Positions 15,483 to 23,505 are shown, counted from the first letter of the stretch. The stretch is DNA of 32,334 nt from JARRJY01 sp037388705 (GCA_037388705.1 JARRJY010000025.1:1-32334), one strand, 5' to 3'. Numbers and translations: made by a program. Notes: generated by a model not told the origin, from the sequence alone.

Positions 15483-16582
15483 TGAATCAGACGATATAAA
15501 AGTTCTGTTTGTTGTGGTGCAACCGGGTTTCCTTTCGTAACGTCCGGCTGTTCAGCAACCAGTGTCGAACCAAGTGATATCGCCTGTTCCACAGCCAGGC
15601 GTCCACTGCGTGTGGTTAACTGGAACGTGACCTCATTGCTGGAAACCAGGTAAGGCTGAACTCTGGTAACAGCGGTTAAGGAATCCAGGTAATCGCGTAC
15701 CTTGTTAAATTCAGCCAGTCCTTTGACGGCATTTACCTTGATGAGTAACTGACTTTGCTCTCCTTCCTGTTGTACCTGTGCAAAACGGGAAGCCAGGTAA
15801 TCTGATGACTGGTTAACGCCCTGTGCTACCGTTGTTGCCAGTTGTTCATCACCGGATTCCCAGTCCTGGCGACGACCCTGATTGTATAAACTCCAGCGTG
15901 CATTCCATGCTCCCGAGTATCCCTGATATACACGACCAACCAGAACAGCTTCCGCCTGGTAGCGGCGAGAAGCTGCCAGGATGGAATCTTCGAAATTGGC
16001 CCAGATATCACTAATACTGATATTGGTACGATCCGTTAAATCCAGTAACGGGAAACGTAATGGCAAACCACGTACTCTCGCCTCGTCATTAAAAATATGA
16101 CGTATTTCGTGATTACTATCATTGCTGATTAACTGGCGCTGTTTTCGATCATCAATGACCAGCCAGACCAGCACCGCGGGACGGGTTTTGCCCCAGACGG
16201 GTAGGCGCTGAGAAAGTAGCAGCTGGTTGACCGCTTTCTCATTAAAGCGGATCCACAAGACCTGGTTGGTCTCCTTACCACTGTCGGGCTCGATAACCGG
16301 TTCAGGACTGGTGCGATAACGATACTGCTGTACAAATCGACTGGCCTGTTTTAGCTGTGAGTCCATTCCTGGCATCTGAGCGACATCACTGCGACCTGAT
16401 ACCCGGATTAACACATTGCGTAATGCTTTCTGTAATACCGAAAAACGCTCCTGTCGGCCCTGTGTTAATACCGGGACTTCCTCTCCATATAGATTCTGGA
16501 CTTCCGCAGCATAAATGTCCGTGGTGAGCAAACTGCTCAATAATAAACCAGTTAATACTGCCGTCAGGGATTTTTTACTCAT
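15479..16582 (-). CDS. DUF2066 periplasmic protein
   Basis: This 367-residue protein has a clear signal peptide (residues 1-26, ending DIYAAEV). The mature part opens with NLYGEEVPVLTQGRQERFSV and VLIRVSGRSDVAQMPG, and contains PAVLVWLVIDDRKQRQLI and a central AVLVGRVYQG strand with a WNARWSLY segment. This is the DUF2066 family of gammaproteobacteria, usually encoded beside purM and Hda. No catalytic residues are evident and the function is unknown; the beta-rich make-up suggests a periplasmic or envelope-associated protein. It heads the DUF2066-phosphatidyltransferase-PerM-Hda operon and is divergent from purM across 142 bases. Confidence 0.88.
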   Translation of the reverse strand: MSKKSLTAVLTGLLLSSLLTTDIYAAEVQNLYGEEVPVLTQGRQERFSVLQKALRNVLIRVSGRSDVAQMPGMDSQLKQASRFVQQYRYRTSPEPVIEPDSGKETNQVLWIRFNEKAVNQLLLSQRLPVWGKTRPAVLVWLVIDDRKQRQLISNDSNHEIRHIFNDEARVRGLPLRFPLLDLTDRTNISISDIWANFEDSILAASRRYQAEAVLVGRVYQGYSGAWNARWSLYNQGRRQDWESGDEQLATTVAQGVNQSSDYLASRFAQVQQEGEQSQLLIKVNAVKGLAEFNKVRDYLDSLTAVTRVQPYLVSSNEVTFQLTTRSGRLAVEQAISLGSTLVAEQPDVTKGNPVAPQQTELLYRLIQ

Positions 16583-16713
16583 TAATACTCCTTCCCGTTA
16601 CTATTATTTAAAGCTTGTTGCTGCTTTTAGTTCCAAGCCCACTGTTGAATTGATAAAATACCTTATTATGCACTGTTTACGAACAAAAATTGTGTGTTGT
16701 TCTCGTCATCTTT

Positions 16714-16718
16714 AGGAG
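16714..16718 (+). promoter_or_regulatory. Ribosome binding site fixing the GTG start of purM
   Basis: AGGAG lies 6 bases before GTG at 16725. This spacing decides for the GTG start, since no ATG occurs in frame before the conserved N-terminus. Confidence 0.7.
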
Positions 16719-16724
16719 CCACTT

Positions 16725-17786
16725 GTGTCATCAGATAACACCCCAAGCAATAAAACACCACTCAGTTACCGGGATGCCGGCGTTGATATCGACGCGGGTA
16801 ACGCTCTGATTGACAAGATTAAACCGCATGCCATGCGGACTCAACGCCCTGAAGTGATGGGTGGCCTGGGCGGTTTTGGTGCCCTGTTTGAATTACCACT
16901 GGATCGCTATAAGGAACCTGTGCTGGTATCGGGTACGGATGGTGTCGGAACCAAGCTAAAGCTGGCAATGCAAATGAACAAGCATGACACGATTGGCATC
17001 GACCTGGTGGCCATGTGTGTCAATGACCTTATCGTGCAGGGTGCTGAGCCGCTGTTCTTCCTTGACTATTACGCCACCGGTCACCTGGACGTTGATAGTG
17101 CAAGTGATGTTATCAAGGGTATCGCCGAAGGTTGTGTACAGTCCGGCGCTGCCTTAAGTGGTGGTGAAACGGCTGAAATGCCTGGTATGTATGCCAAGGG
17201 TGACTATGACCTGGCTGGCTTCTGTGTCGGGGTGGTTGAAAAGAGCCGTATCATCGACGGAGCAAAAGTTAAAGCCGGTGACGTGCTTATCGGCATGGCA
17301 TCAAGCGGTGCCCATTCCAATGGTTATTCCCTGATAAGAAAGGTCATCGAGATAAGTAACGCCGATCTAAACATTGCCTTTGATGGGGCAACGCTTGGTG
17401 AGCGCCTGCTCGAACCAACGCGTATCTATGTAAAGCCGGTTCTTGCCCTGCTTGAAAAAGTGGATGTTCATGCCCTTGCACATATCACCGGTGGAGGATT
17501 ACTGGAGAACCTGCCCCGCGTCATGCCAGAAAATACCCAGGCTATTATCCAACGCAGCAGCTGGAGCCAGCCTGCTATCTTTGACTGGTTACAGGAACAG
17601 GGCAATATTGAAGCCACCGAAATGTATCGCACCTTTAACTGTGGTATTGGTATGGTCGCCGTGGTAGATAGTGCTGATGCTGATACATCCATTCAGCTGT
17701 TAAAAGAACAAGGTATTGAAGCATTCCTGATCGGTGCTATTGAAAGTAGTAATTCCTCTACCCCTGTAGTCAACATCCAGGACTAA
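16725..17786 (+). CDS. purM: Phosphoribosylformylglycinamidine cyclo-ligase
   Basis: PurM closes the imidazole ring of purines, turning FGAM into AIR with ATP, in the cytosol. The 353-residue length is standard (E. coli has 345). Signature stretches are present in order: LSYRDAGVDIDAGNALIDKIKP, GGFGALFELP, VSGTDGVGTKLKLA (ATP site), CVNDLIVQGAEPLFFLDYYA, LSGGETAEMPGMY and HITGGGLLENLPRV, with the C-terminal FNCGIGMV. The start is GTG. PurN follows after 2 bases. No PurR-type operator is apparent upstream, so regulation is unclear. Confidence 0.98.
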   Translation: MSSDNTPSNKTPLSYRDAGVDIDAGNALIDKIKPHAMRTQRPEVMGGLGGFGALFELPLDRYKEPVLVSGTDGVGTKLKLAMQMNKHDTIGIDLVAMCVNDLIVQGAEPLFFLDYYATGHLDVDSASDVIKGIAEGCVQSGAALSGGETAEMPGMYAKGDYDLAGFCVGVVEKSRIIDGAKVKAGDVLIGMASSGAHSNGYSLIRKVIEISNADLNIAFDGATLGERLLEPTRIYVKPVLALLEKVDVHALAHITGGGLLENLPRVMPENTQAIIQRSSWSQPAIFDWLQEQGNIEATEMYRTFNCGIGMVAVVDSADADTSIQLLKEQGIEAFLIGAIESSNSSTPVVNIQD

Positions 17787-17788
17787 AC

Positions 17789-18454
17789 ATGGAGCAAACA
17801 TCACCGGCTTCGCCGTTACGCGTGGTTGTCCTGATATCCGGTAATGGCAGTAACCTGCAGGCCATCATCGATAAAATTGCCGCTGATAATATCCCGGCAG
17901 AAGTCGTTGCTGTTATCAGTAATAAAGCAGATGCCTACGGATTAACCCGGGCCCGTAATGCCGGTATTGACGTTGAAGTCATTGAGCATACTGATCATGA
18001 TGATCGCCTGTCATTTGATGAATCATTGAAAGAAAAGATTGATTATTACCAGGCTGATCTGGTTGTGCTGGCTGGCTTTATGCGTATCCTCACTGATGAC
18101 TTTGTTAACCACTATGCTGGCAGAATGATCAACATTCATCCTTCCCTTTTACCCCGGTACCAGGGACTGAATACTCACCAGCGTGTACTGGACGCCAAGG
18201 ATACAGTGCATGGTGCCAGCGTCCATTTTGTGACCCCGGAGCTGGATGGTGGCCCAGTTATTTTACAGGCCAGCGTGCCAATTAAGGAAAATGATACTGC
18301 TGAATCACTGGCACAACGAGTTCACCAGGTTGAACATAAAATCTACCCCCAGGTAGTAAAATGGTTTGCCGAACATCGTTTGCAACTTGATGGCGATACC
18401 GTTTTGTTTGATAACCAGGAAATGACTCAGCAACAAAAATCCTGGTCCGGCTGA
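17789..18454 (+). CDS. purN: Phosphoribosylglycinamide formyltransferase
   Basis: PurN transfers a formyl group from 10-formyltetrahydrofolate to GAR, the third step of purine synthesis. The 221-residue enzyme carries the GNGSNLQAIID substrate loop (18-28) and the catalytic triad N115, H117 (MINIHPSLLP) and D153 (PELDGGPVI). The usual PGLHTH segment reads QGLNTH here, a conservative change outside the triad. It follows purM by 2 bases, a very common arrangement. A DUF3108 gene comes next on the same strand, also a frequent neighbour of purN. Confidence 0.97.
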   Translation: MEQTSPASPLRVVVLISGNGSNLQAIIDKIAADNIPAEVVAVISNKADAYGLTRARNAGIDVEVIEHTDHDDRLSFDESLKEKIDYYQADLVVLAGFMRILTDDFVNHYAGRMINIHPSLLPRYQGLNTHQRVLDAKDTVHGASVHFVTPELDGGPVILQASVPIKENDTAESLAQRVHQVEHKIYPQVVKWFAEHRLQLDGDTVLFDNQEMTQQQKSWSG

Positions 18455-18479
18455 ACTTCATGGCAAATTGCCTATCAAA

Positions 18480-19184
18480 ATGTTATGGCTACAAAATGCT
18501 GAGATATTTGAAAAAGGTTTTGCCTATACCTATGCGCTGAGTAAAAACGATTTCACAGTGGCGCATGTAAAACGCACGCTAAGTGTTTCTCTTAATAGAA
18601 TAATCTTTTCTTCTTATGCTTACCCGGTTGGGTTTGCTTCCCTGTTTATCAGTGACACGATCAATGAGCAAAGCATAATATCAATTAAAGATAATCAGTT
18701 ACGTACCCAGTCCTATTCTTTTGTTAAAAAATCCGATGAAATTAAGGAACAGTTTCATCTAAACTTTGACTGGAATAAAAATAATATCACTGATAGCAGA
18801 ATATCATCACCCTTAAGATTAACCAGTAATAGTTTCGATCCGCTTAGTTTCCAGCTAGCATTAGCCATGGAGGTAAAAAATCATGGGGCCGATTTAACAT
18901 TTGACCTTGTTGATAACAAACACATCAAAACCTATAAACTCGAATCGCTTGGACAGGAACAACTGGAAACCGATGCCGGGAATTTCACTACCTATAAATT
19001 CGCATACTTCGACGAAATAAAAAAACGTAAAGTCATAATCTGGTGTGCAAAACAACTGGACTATCTGCCGGTACAAATCAAGCGCATTGATGATGATGGT
19101 GATTACGGCACTCTCAAGCTGATAAGCCTGAATGCAAATGCTGAAACTGAAAAACCAGAAGATAATGATGACAGTGACTTCTGA
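18480..19184 (+). CDS. DUF3108 protein, apparently without signal peptide
   Basis: This protein of about 234 residues matches DUF3108: a beta-rich start (FAYTYALSKNDFTVAHVKRTL), then ESLGQEQLETDAGNFTTYKF and the C-terminal IIWCAKQLDYLPVQIKRIDDDGDYGTLKLISL. Relatives after purN normally have a signal peptide and are predicted periplasmic. Here the mature-like sequence begins almost at once, and neither this frame (ATG 18480, or TTG 18468) nor the other two carry a hydrophobic leader back to the purN stop. The end is strongly acidic (AETEKPEDNDDSDF). Either the export signal was lost through mutation or the protein is now cytosolic. There is no strong ribosome binding site before either start. 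Confidence 0.65.
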   Translation: MLWLQNAEIFEKGFAYTYALSKNDFTVAHVKRTLSVSLNRIIFSSYAYPVGFASLFISDTINEQSIISIKDNQLRTQSYSFVKKSDEIKEQFHLNFDWNKNNITDSRISSPLRLTSNSFDPLSFQLALAMEVKNHGADLTFDLVDNKHIKTYKLESLGQEQLETDAGNFTTYKFAYFDEIKKRKVIIWCAKQLDYLPVQIKRIDDDGDYGTLKLISLNANAETEKPEDNDDSDF

Positions 19185-19201
19185 TAGTAATTTCCAGGAT
19201 G

Positions 19202-19250
19202 TATCAGATCATCACTACCATTCTTTAATTAACATTAAAGAAATCTGATA
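19202..19250. repeat. Nested inverted repeats upstream of the c-di-GMP enzyme gene
   Basis: An outer 8-bp pair (TATCAGAT 19202-19209 / ATCTGATA 19243-19250) encloses an inner 9-bp pair (TTCTTTAAT 19221-19229 / ATTAAAGAA 19234-19242) with a TAAC loop. The right arms are contiguous while the left arms are separated by 11 bases, so the fold would be one long stem with a one-sided bulge. It lies 18 bases past the DUF3108 stop and upstream of a TATAAT at 19260-19265. It could be a weak terminator, an operator or a DNA fold. Confidence 0.45.
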
Positions 19251-19259
19251 TTCTACCGA

Positions 19260-19265
19260 TATAAT
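19260..19265 (+). promoter_or_regulatory. Candidate -10 box for the GGDEF-EAL gene
   Basis: A perfect TATAAT lies 36 bases before the TTG start of the next gene. There is no good -35 hexamer at normal spacing; the inverted repeat ends about 9 bases upstream, so a regulator bound there could act on this promoter. Confidence 0.3.
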
Positions 19266-19301
19266 ACAATATTGTTGTACTGATCTAGATCTTCCAAACC
19301 C

Positions 19302-21869
19302 TTGAAACAAAAAATCAAACCTATCAAACAGGCAATCCTGTATCTGGCTGTCGTTTTATGCACAGGTATTTCAACCTCTGTCATAGCCGAAACGCCATCC
19401 CGGCCGTTAAGTATCCAGCATTTCTATGACCATTGGATAATAGTAAGTCTAATGTCTCTGATTATTTTAAGTATTGCATTATTATTTTTCTACGTACGTA
19501 TACGTACGTCATGGTCTAGTATTCTTGAGCATGAATGGTCACATGCCCTGGACTTCATGAATGATCCGATTTACATGGTTGATCTAGAAGATCGCATAAT
19601 AAAAGCCAACGATGCTTTTTATAAGAAAATAGCTTCAAACGAAGAAGAAGCTGTTGGCAAGAAAGTCACCCATTTTACTCATCCTGAAGGTGAAGAAGTT
19701 CCCTGTAAAGTCTGCCAGGCCAGGAAAGAACTTGTTGATAAAACCATTATTCTGGAAGCGGATGATCCTGCTAACAAATCAAACTCACCTGTAGAAATCA
19801 GTGTCAATGTCATTCGTGATAAAAGGAACAAGGCTGTTGCAATTATTCAGAGTATGCGTGACTTATCCGAACGACGAAAAAATGAATCCATGTTTCGTGG
19901 TGTACTAGACGCTACGCCCGATCCCCTTATTGTTACCAATCAGCAAGGTGTCATTACTATTGTAAACTCCCAGTTCGAAGAAAAATTTGGATACCACCGG
20001 GATGAAATTATTGGGCAGGAAGTTGAAGTCCTGTTACCCGATTTTCTGCGCAACAAACACAAAGGTTTACGTCAAGATTACCAGGCAAAGCCTTCGTTAA
20101 GACCGATGGGGATTAACATGGAGCTAGTCGGTCAACGCAAAGATGGCTCGAGCATCCCGCTTGAAATCAGCCTAAGTCCCGTCACTGTGGATAACCAGCT
20201 TTTTATCATCTCGTCACTGCACGACATTACACAGCGCCTGGTAAACCGGCAGGAATTAAAACGACTTGCAAGATTCCCGGCAGACGCACCAATACCAATC
20301 TTTGAAATTGACCTGGCAGGAAATATCACCTATGCAAATCCCGCTGCTGAAAAACAATTCCATCGTATAGAAGGGATTTCATATGACGAACTTATGCATG
20401 AAGATGTTAACAAATTATTTGAACAACTAGTTGCCGAAAACAATGTTCTCATTCGTGAAATTGAAATCGATAATTGTTTTTACGAACAAAACATCATCTA
20501 TTTTCCTGACCAGCAGCGTATCCACATATACTCTTGGGACATCACGAACATACATGAAATGTCTGCCAAGATGAAGTTTCATGCGACTCATGACTCTCTC
20601 ACCGGGCTACCCAACCGTCGAGCCTTTGAGGATCAGCTCGAAAGAGCAATTATGTCTGCTTCATTTGAAAGCAAGCATCATATCCTGTGCTACATGGATC
20701 TGGATCAATTTAAAATTGTTAATGATACCTGTGGCCATATTGCTGGTGACGAGTTGCTAAGACAACTTTCCTCAATGTTAAAGACTCACATACGTGACAG
20801 CGATGTACTTGCCCGTCTTGGTGGTGACGAATTTGGTTTGCTGCTAACTGGCTGCAATATCAGCATTGCAAAAAACATTGCCGAAAAGATAAGAGCCGCG
20901 GTAGAAAATTTTCGTTTCTACTGGGACGGAAAAACATTCAAAATTGGTGTCAGTATCGGCATTGTACCGATTGAAAAACATTCAGGTGAACTGAGTGATA
21001 TACTCAGTGCGGCAGATACGGCCTGTTATATTGCCAAGGATCGTGGCCGTAACCAGCTCCATATTTACAGTATGGGCGATTCCATGTCAGAGAGACATAC
21101 AAGTGAAATGCACTGGATACATCGTATTCAGGATGCACTTGAAAATAATCATTTTGTTCTTTATGCACAGGAAATTAAACCAGTCGCGACTGACAGGTCT
21201 AATTTCTATGAAGTATTATTAAGAATGCAGAGTGAAAATGAAAATATCATATCACCAATGGCTTTTTTAACAGCTGCAGAAAGATATAACATCATTACTG
21301 ATATCGACCTGTGGGTTATCCGTAAAGTACTTAAAATTCTTTCTCAGTCAGAAAGAAAAGATTTTGACCTGTCTATAAATCTGTCTGGGCAAACACTAAG
21401 TAACGAACGTGCTATGAATAGCATAATAGACAATATTAGTGACAATGACATAAATCCTGAACGCATATGTTTCGAGGTAACAGAAACATCCATGATTGCA
21501 AATCTTAATTCTGCCATTCGTTTCATGAATACTTTGCGTGGTTTAGGATGCAAAATGGCACTGGATGACTTTGGCTGTGGAGTAAGCTCATTTGCATACC
21601 TGAAAAATCTTCCTGTTGATTACCTGAAAATTGATGGACACTTTATTCGAAATATGGATAACGAGTCTGTTAATGCCGTTATGGTCGAATCCATCATCCA
21701 GATTGGCCACAAACTTGGGCTTGAGATTGTAGCTGAATATGTTGAAAACGAGCATATCCTGAAACAGGTAATAAAAATGGGGGCCAATTACCTGCAGGGA
21801 TACGCGATTTCTAAGCCCCAGGTAATTGATAATATCTTATCAAAGTCCAACTCAAGCTCCGTCGCCTGA
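19302..21869 (+). CDS. Membrane-anchored PAS-GGDEF-EAL cyclic-di-GMP enzyme
   Basis: This 855-residue protein has a signal-like N-terminus (10-29), a transmembrane helix (about 45-65), a first PAS domain (about 80-190) with a CKVC pair at C135/C138, a second PAS (about 196-312) and a degenerate third (about 318-420). The GGDEF domain (about 425-590) has an intact GGDEF at 507-511 and an RxxD inhibitory site at 498-501, so cyclase activity with product inhibition is likely. The EAL domain (about 605-850) has EVL in place of EAL (637-639), N693, E725, D755-D756 and K776, so phosphodiesterase activity is also plausible. The start is a TTG with a weak ribosome binding site, chosen because the hydrophobic leader follows at once. 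A shortened EAL relative is encoded downstream. Confidence 0.92.
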   Translation: MKQKIKPIKQAILYLAVVLCTGISTSVIAETPSRPLSIQHFYDHWIIVSLMSLIILSIALLFFYVRIRTSWSSILEHEWSHALDFMNDPIYMVDLEDRIIKANDAFYKKIASNEEEAVGKKVTHFTHPEGEEVPCKVCQARKELVDKTIILEADDPANKSNSPVEISVNVIRDKRNKAVAIIQSMRDLSERRKNESMFRGVLDATPDPLIVTNQQGVITIVNSQFEEKFGYHRDEIIGQEVEVLLPDFLRNKHKGLRQDYQAKPSLRPMGINMELVGQRKDGSSIPLEISLSPVTVDNQLFIISSLHDITQRLVNRQELKRLARFPADAPIPIFEIDLAGNITYANPAAEKQFHRIEGISYDELMHEDVNKLFEQLVAENNVLIREIEIDNCFYEQNIIYFPDQQRIHIYSWDITNIHEMSAKMKFHATHDSLTGLPNRRAFEDQLERAIMSASFESKHHILCYMDLDQFKIVNDTCGHIAGDELLRQLSSMLKTHIRDSDVLARLGGDEFGLLLTGCNISIAKNIAEKIRAAVENFRFYWDGKTFKIGVSIGIVPIEKHSGELSDILSAADTACYIAKDRGRNQLHIYSMGDSMSERHTSEMHWIHRIQDALENNHFVLYAQEIKPVATDRSNFYEVLLRMQSENENIISPMAFLTAAERYNIITDIDLWVIRKVLKILSQSERKDFDLSINLSGQTLSNERAMNSIIDNISDNDINPERICFEVTETSMIANLNSAIRFMNTLRGLGCKMALDDFGCGVSSFAYLKNLPVDYLKIDGHFIRNMDNESVNAVMVESIIQIGHKLGLEIVAEYVENEHILKQVIKMGANYLQGYAISKPQVIDNILSKSNSSSVA

Positions 21870-22026
21870 TTGCCCACGTAATACTGGTTATCCCTCAGGT
21901 AGTTATACCTGCCTCAAGTATTTAAGACAGAAAAACAAGTACCCGTAAAATTGCCCTATAGTTGACCGTTAATTCAAGATCTACCTTCATAGACCGTTAT
22001 ATCAATAGATTCTATGCTGGATTAAT

Positions 22027-22047
22027 ATCCACAATTATATTGTGGAT
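22027..22047. repeat. 9-bp perfect inverted repeat just before the PhnD-EAL start
   Basis: ATCCACAAT and ATTGTGGAT flank a TAT centre, ending 4 bases before the ATG at 22052. In RNA it would be a hairpin covering the position where a ribosome binding site should lie, and no independent Shine-Dalgarno sequence is visible. It could act as an operator or block translation. Confidence 0.5.
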
Positions 22048-22051
22048 TTAA

Positions 22052-22924
22052 ATGCCTTTTACTTCAAGAATAAAACTGTTTCTTTATTTGACTAGCCTGC
22101 TGGCTATCTTATCTTTGCCAATTTCTCAGGCCCATGCTAAGAAGTCCCTGATTCGTATTGGCGTCCTGAAAATCTGGGGTGAAGACACGGCACGCAGCAT
22201 GTGGCAACCCACGATTGATTATCTCAACCAGAAACTGCCTCAATATAATTTCCAGCTGGTCACATTAAACCTGGCGGAAACATACAGCGCCACCTCAGAA
22301 AAAAACATTGATTTTATTCTTACCAATTCAGGTAACTATGTTTCATTGCAAGCAAACTATGATGTTGCACGCATCCTGACATTGCGTGTTCACCGACAGG
22401 GCTATATAACCACTCGCTTTGGTGCTGTTATTTTTACACGTTCAGATCGTGACGATATCCAGTCGCTGACTGACTTGAAAAATAAATCCTTCATGGGGGT
22501 AAAAGAAGCTGCCTTTGGCGGCTTCCAGATGGCCTGGTATAAACTGAAAAAACATGATATCGATCCATACAGTGATTTTAAAAACTTGTCTTTCAGTGGT
22601 TTTCCCCAGGACAAGGTCGCCCATGCGGTACTATCCAAACAAATTGATGCAGGTACATACCTGAAAAATCTCCCCGTTAACTTTCTGAAAATCGATGGTA
22701 GTTTTGTATGTAACATGGATACCGACCCTGTCAACGCAGCAATGGTGGAATCCATTATCCAGGTTGGCCACAAAATAGGGCTGGAAATTATTGCAGAGTA
22801 TGTGGAAAACGAAGCCATACTGGAACAACTAAAAAGTATGGGTGCCAATTATGCGCAGGGCTATGGTATTGCCAAGCCCCTACCGATAGAGACTCTCAGT
22901 AACAACCAGACTGATGTTGCATGA
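22052..22924 (+). CDS. PhnD-type sensor domain fused to an EAL C-terminal remnant
   Basis: This 290-residue protein has a signal peptide (1-29, ending AHA) and then a PhnD/SsuA-type periplasmic binding domain (about 33-202: IRIGVLKIWGED, FILTNSGNYVSL, DLKNKSFMGVKEAAFGGFQM, AVLSKQIDAGT). At residue 203 it switches directly into the last third of an EAL domain (YLKNLPVNFLKIDG through AEYVENEA to GANYAQGYGIAKP). No transmembrane, PAS or GGDEF region remains, and the EAL motif, catalytic Asn, ExT and DDFG are all missing. It looks like an in-frame internal deletion of a PhnD-GGDEF-EAL gene. The remnant is about 70 percent identical at base level, by eye, to the upstream gene, so it is not a recent copy. 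A catalytic role is unlikely; the product may be non-functional. Confidence 0.85.
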   Translation: MPFTSRIKLFLYLTSLLAILSLPISQAHAKKSLIRIGVLKIWGEDTARSMWQPTIDYLNQKLPQYNFQLVTLNLAETYSATSEKNIDFILTNSGNYVSLQANYDVARILTLRVHRQGYITTRFGAVIFTRSDRDDIQSLTDLKNKSFMGVKEAAFGGFQMAWYKLKKHDIDPYSDFKNLSFSGFPQDKVAHAVLSKQIDAGTYLKNLPVNFLKIDGSFVCNMDTDPVNAAMVESIIQVGHKIGLEIIAEYVENEAILEQLKSMGANYAQGYGIAKPLPIETLSNNQTDVA

Positions 22925-22938
22925 CAAACAGACCCGGC

Positions 22939-23505
22939 TCAGGCTTTTGGTAAAGTAACGCCTGTTTGCCCCTGATACTTGCCACCACGATCTTTATAAG
23001 ATGTTTCACACACTTCATCGGATTCATAAAACAACATCTGAGCCACGCCTTCGTTAGCATAAATTTTTGCAGGCAGTGGCGTGGTATTGGAAAATTCCAG
23101 CGTGACATGCCCTTCCCATTCAGGCTCCAATGGCGTGACATTGACGATGATACCGCAACGCGCATAAGTTGACTTGCCTAAACATACTGTTAATACACTG
23201 CGAGGAATACGGAAGTATTCAACAGTACGCGCAAGCGCAAACGAATTGGGAGGGATGATACAAACATCTCCTTTGAAATCAACAAAACTCTGGTGATCAA
23301 AATCCTTGGGATCAACGATAGCGGAATTGATGTTGGTAAAAATCTTGAATTCATTTGAGCAACGTACATCATACCCATAACTGGATGTACCATAAGAAAC
23401 AATACGATTGCCGTTGACTTCACGAACCTGACCTGGTTCATAGGGTTCGATCATGCCTTCGTTTTCAGACATGCGTTTAATCCAGTTATCGGATTTGATG
23501 CTCAT
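22939..23505 (-). CDS. dcd: dCTP deaminase
   Basis: Dcd converts dCTP to dUTP, feeding dTMP synthesis. The protein of 188 residues belongs to the dUTPase-like trimeric fold. Signature stretches include SYGYDVRCSNEF, FDHQSFVDF, GKSTYARCGIIVNVTPLEPEWEGHVTLEFSNTTP (catalytic glutamate in HVTLEFSN) and the C-terminal KYQGQTGVTLPKA that closes over the nucleotide. The frame is open 10 codons further upstream, but the ATG at 23505 is preceded by AAGGAG at good spacing and gives the normal N-terminus MSIKSDNWI. It is downstream of mrp on the same strand, with a strong terminator in between, so it needs its own promoter or read-through. Confidence 0.95.
   Translation of the reverse strand: MSIKSDNWIKRMSENEGMIEPYEPGQVREVNGNRIVSYGTSSYGYDVRCSNEFKIFTNINSAIVDPKDFDHQSFVDFKGDVCIIPPNSFALARTVEYFRIPRSVLTVCLGKSTYARCGIIVNVTPLEPEWEGHVTLEFSNTTPLPAKIYANEGVAQMLFYESDEVCETSYKDRGGKYQGQTGVTLPKA

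Noticed and set aside
16583..16724. A PurR operator ahead of purM
   Set aside because: No sequence close to the ACGCAAACGTTTGCGT consensus occurs in the divergent DUF2066-purM region.
21896..21911. Terminator after the PAS-GGDEF-EAL gene (CAGGTA/TACCTG hairpin)
   Set aside because: The stem is just 6 bp and is not followed by a T-run, so it is too weak to call.
22027..22047. Pair of DnaA boxes or an origin-like site
   Set aside because: The arms match TTATNCACA imperfectly, there are only two, and no AT-rich unwinding region or dnaA/dnaN/gidA context is present. A simple dyad explains the match.
22402..22848. A 148-residue open frame on the minus strand opposite the PhnD-EAL gene
   Set aside because: It lies wholly antisense to a gene with clear homology, has no ribosome binding site or recognisable domain, and its composition is that of an antisense shadow.
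22658..22924. Recent duplication of the EAL tail of the upstream gene
   Set aside because: Apart from a short identical block at the YLKNL codons, the two tails differ throughout at base level (about 70 percent identity by eye), so the downstream tail is an old paralogue and not a fresh copy.
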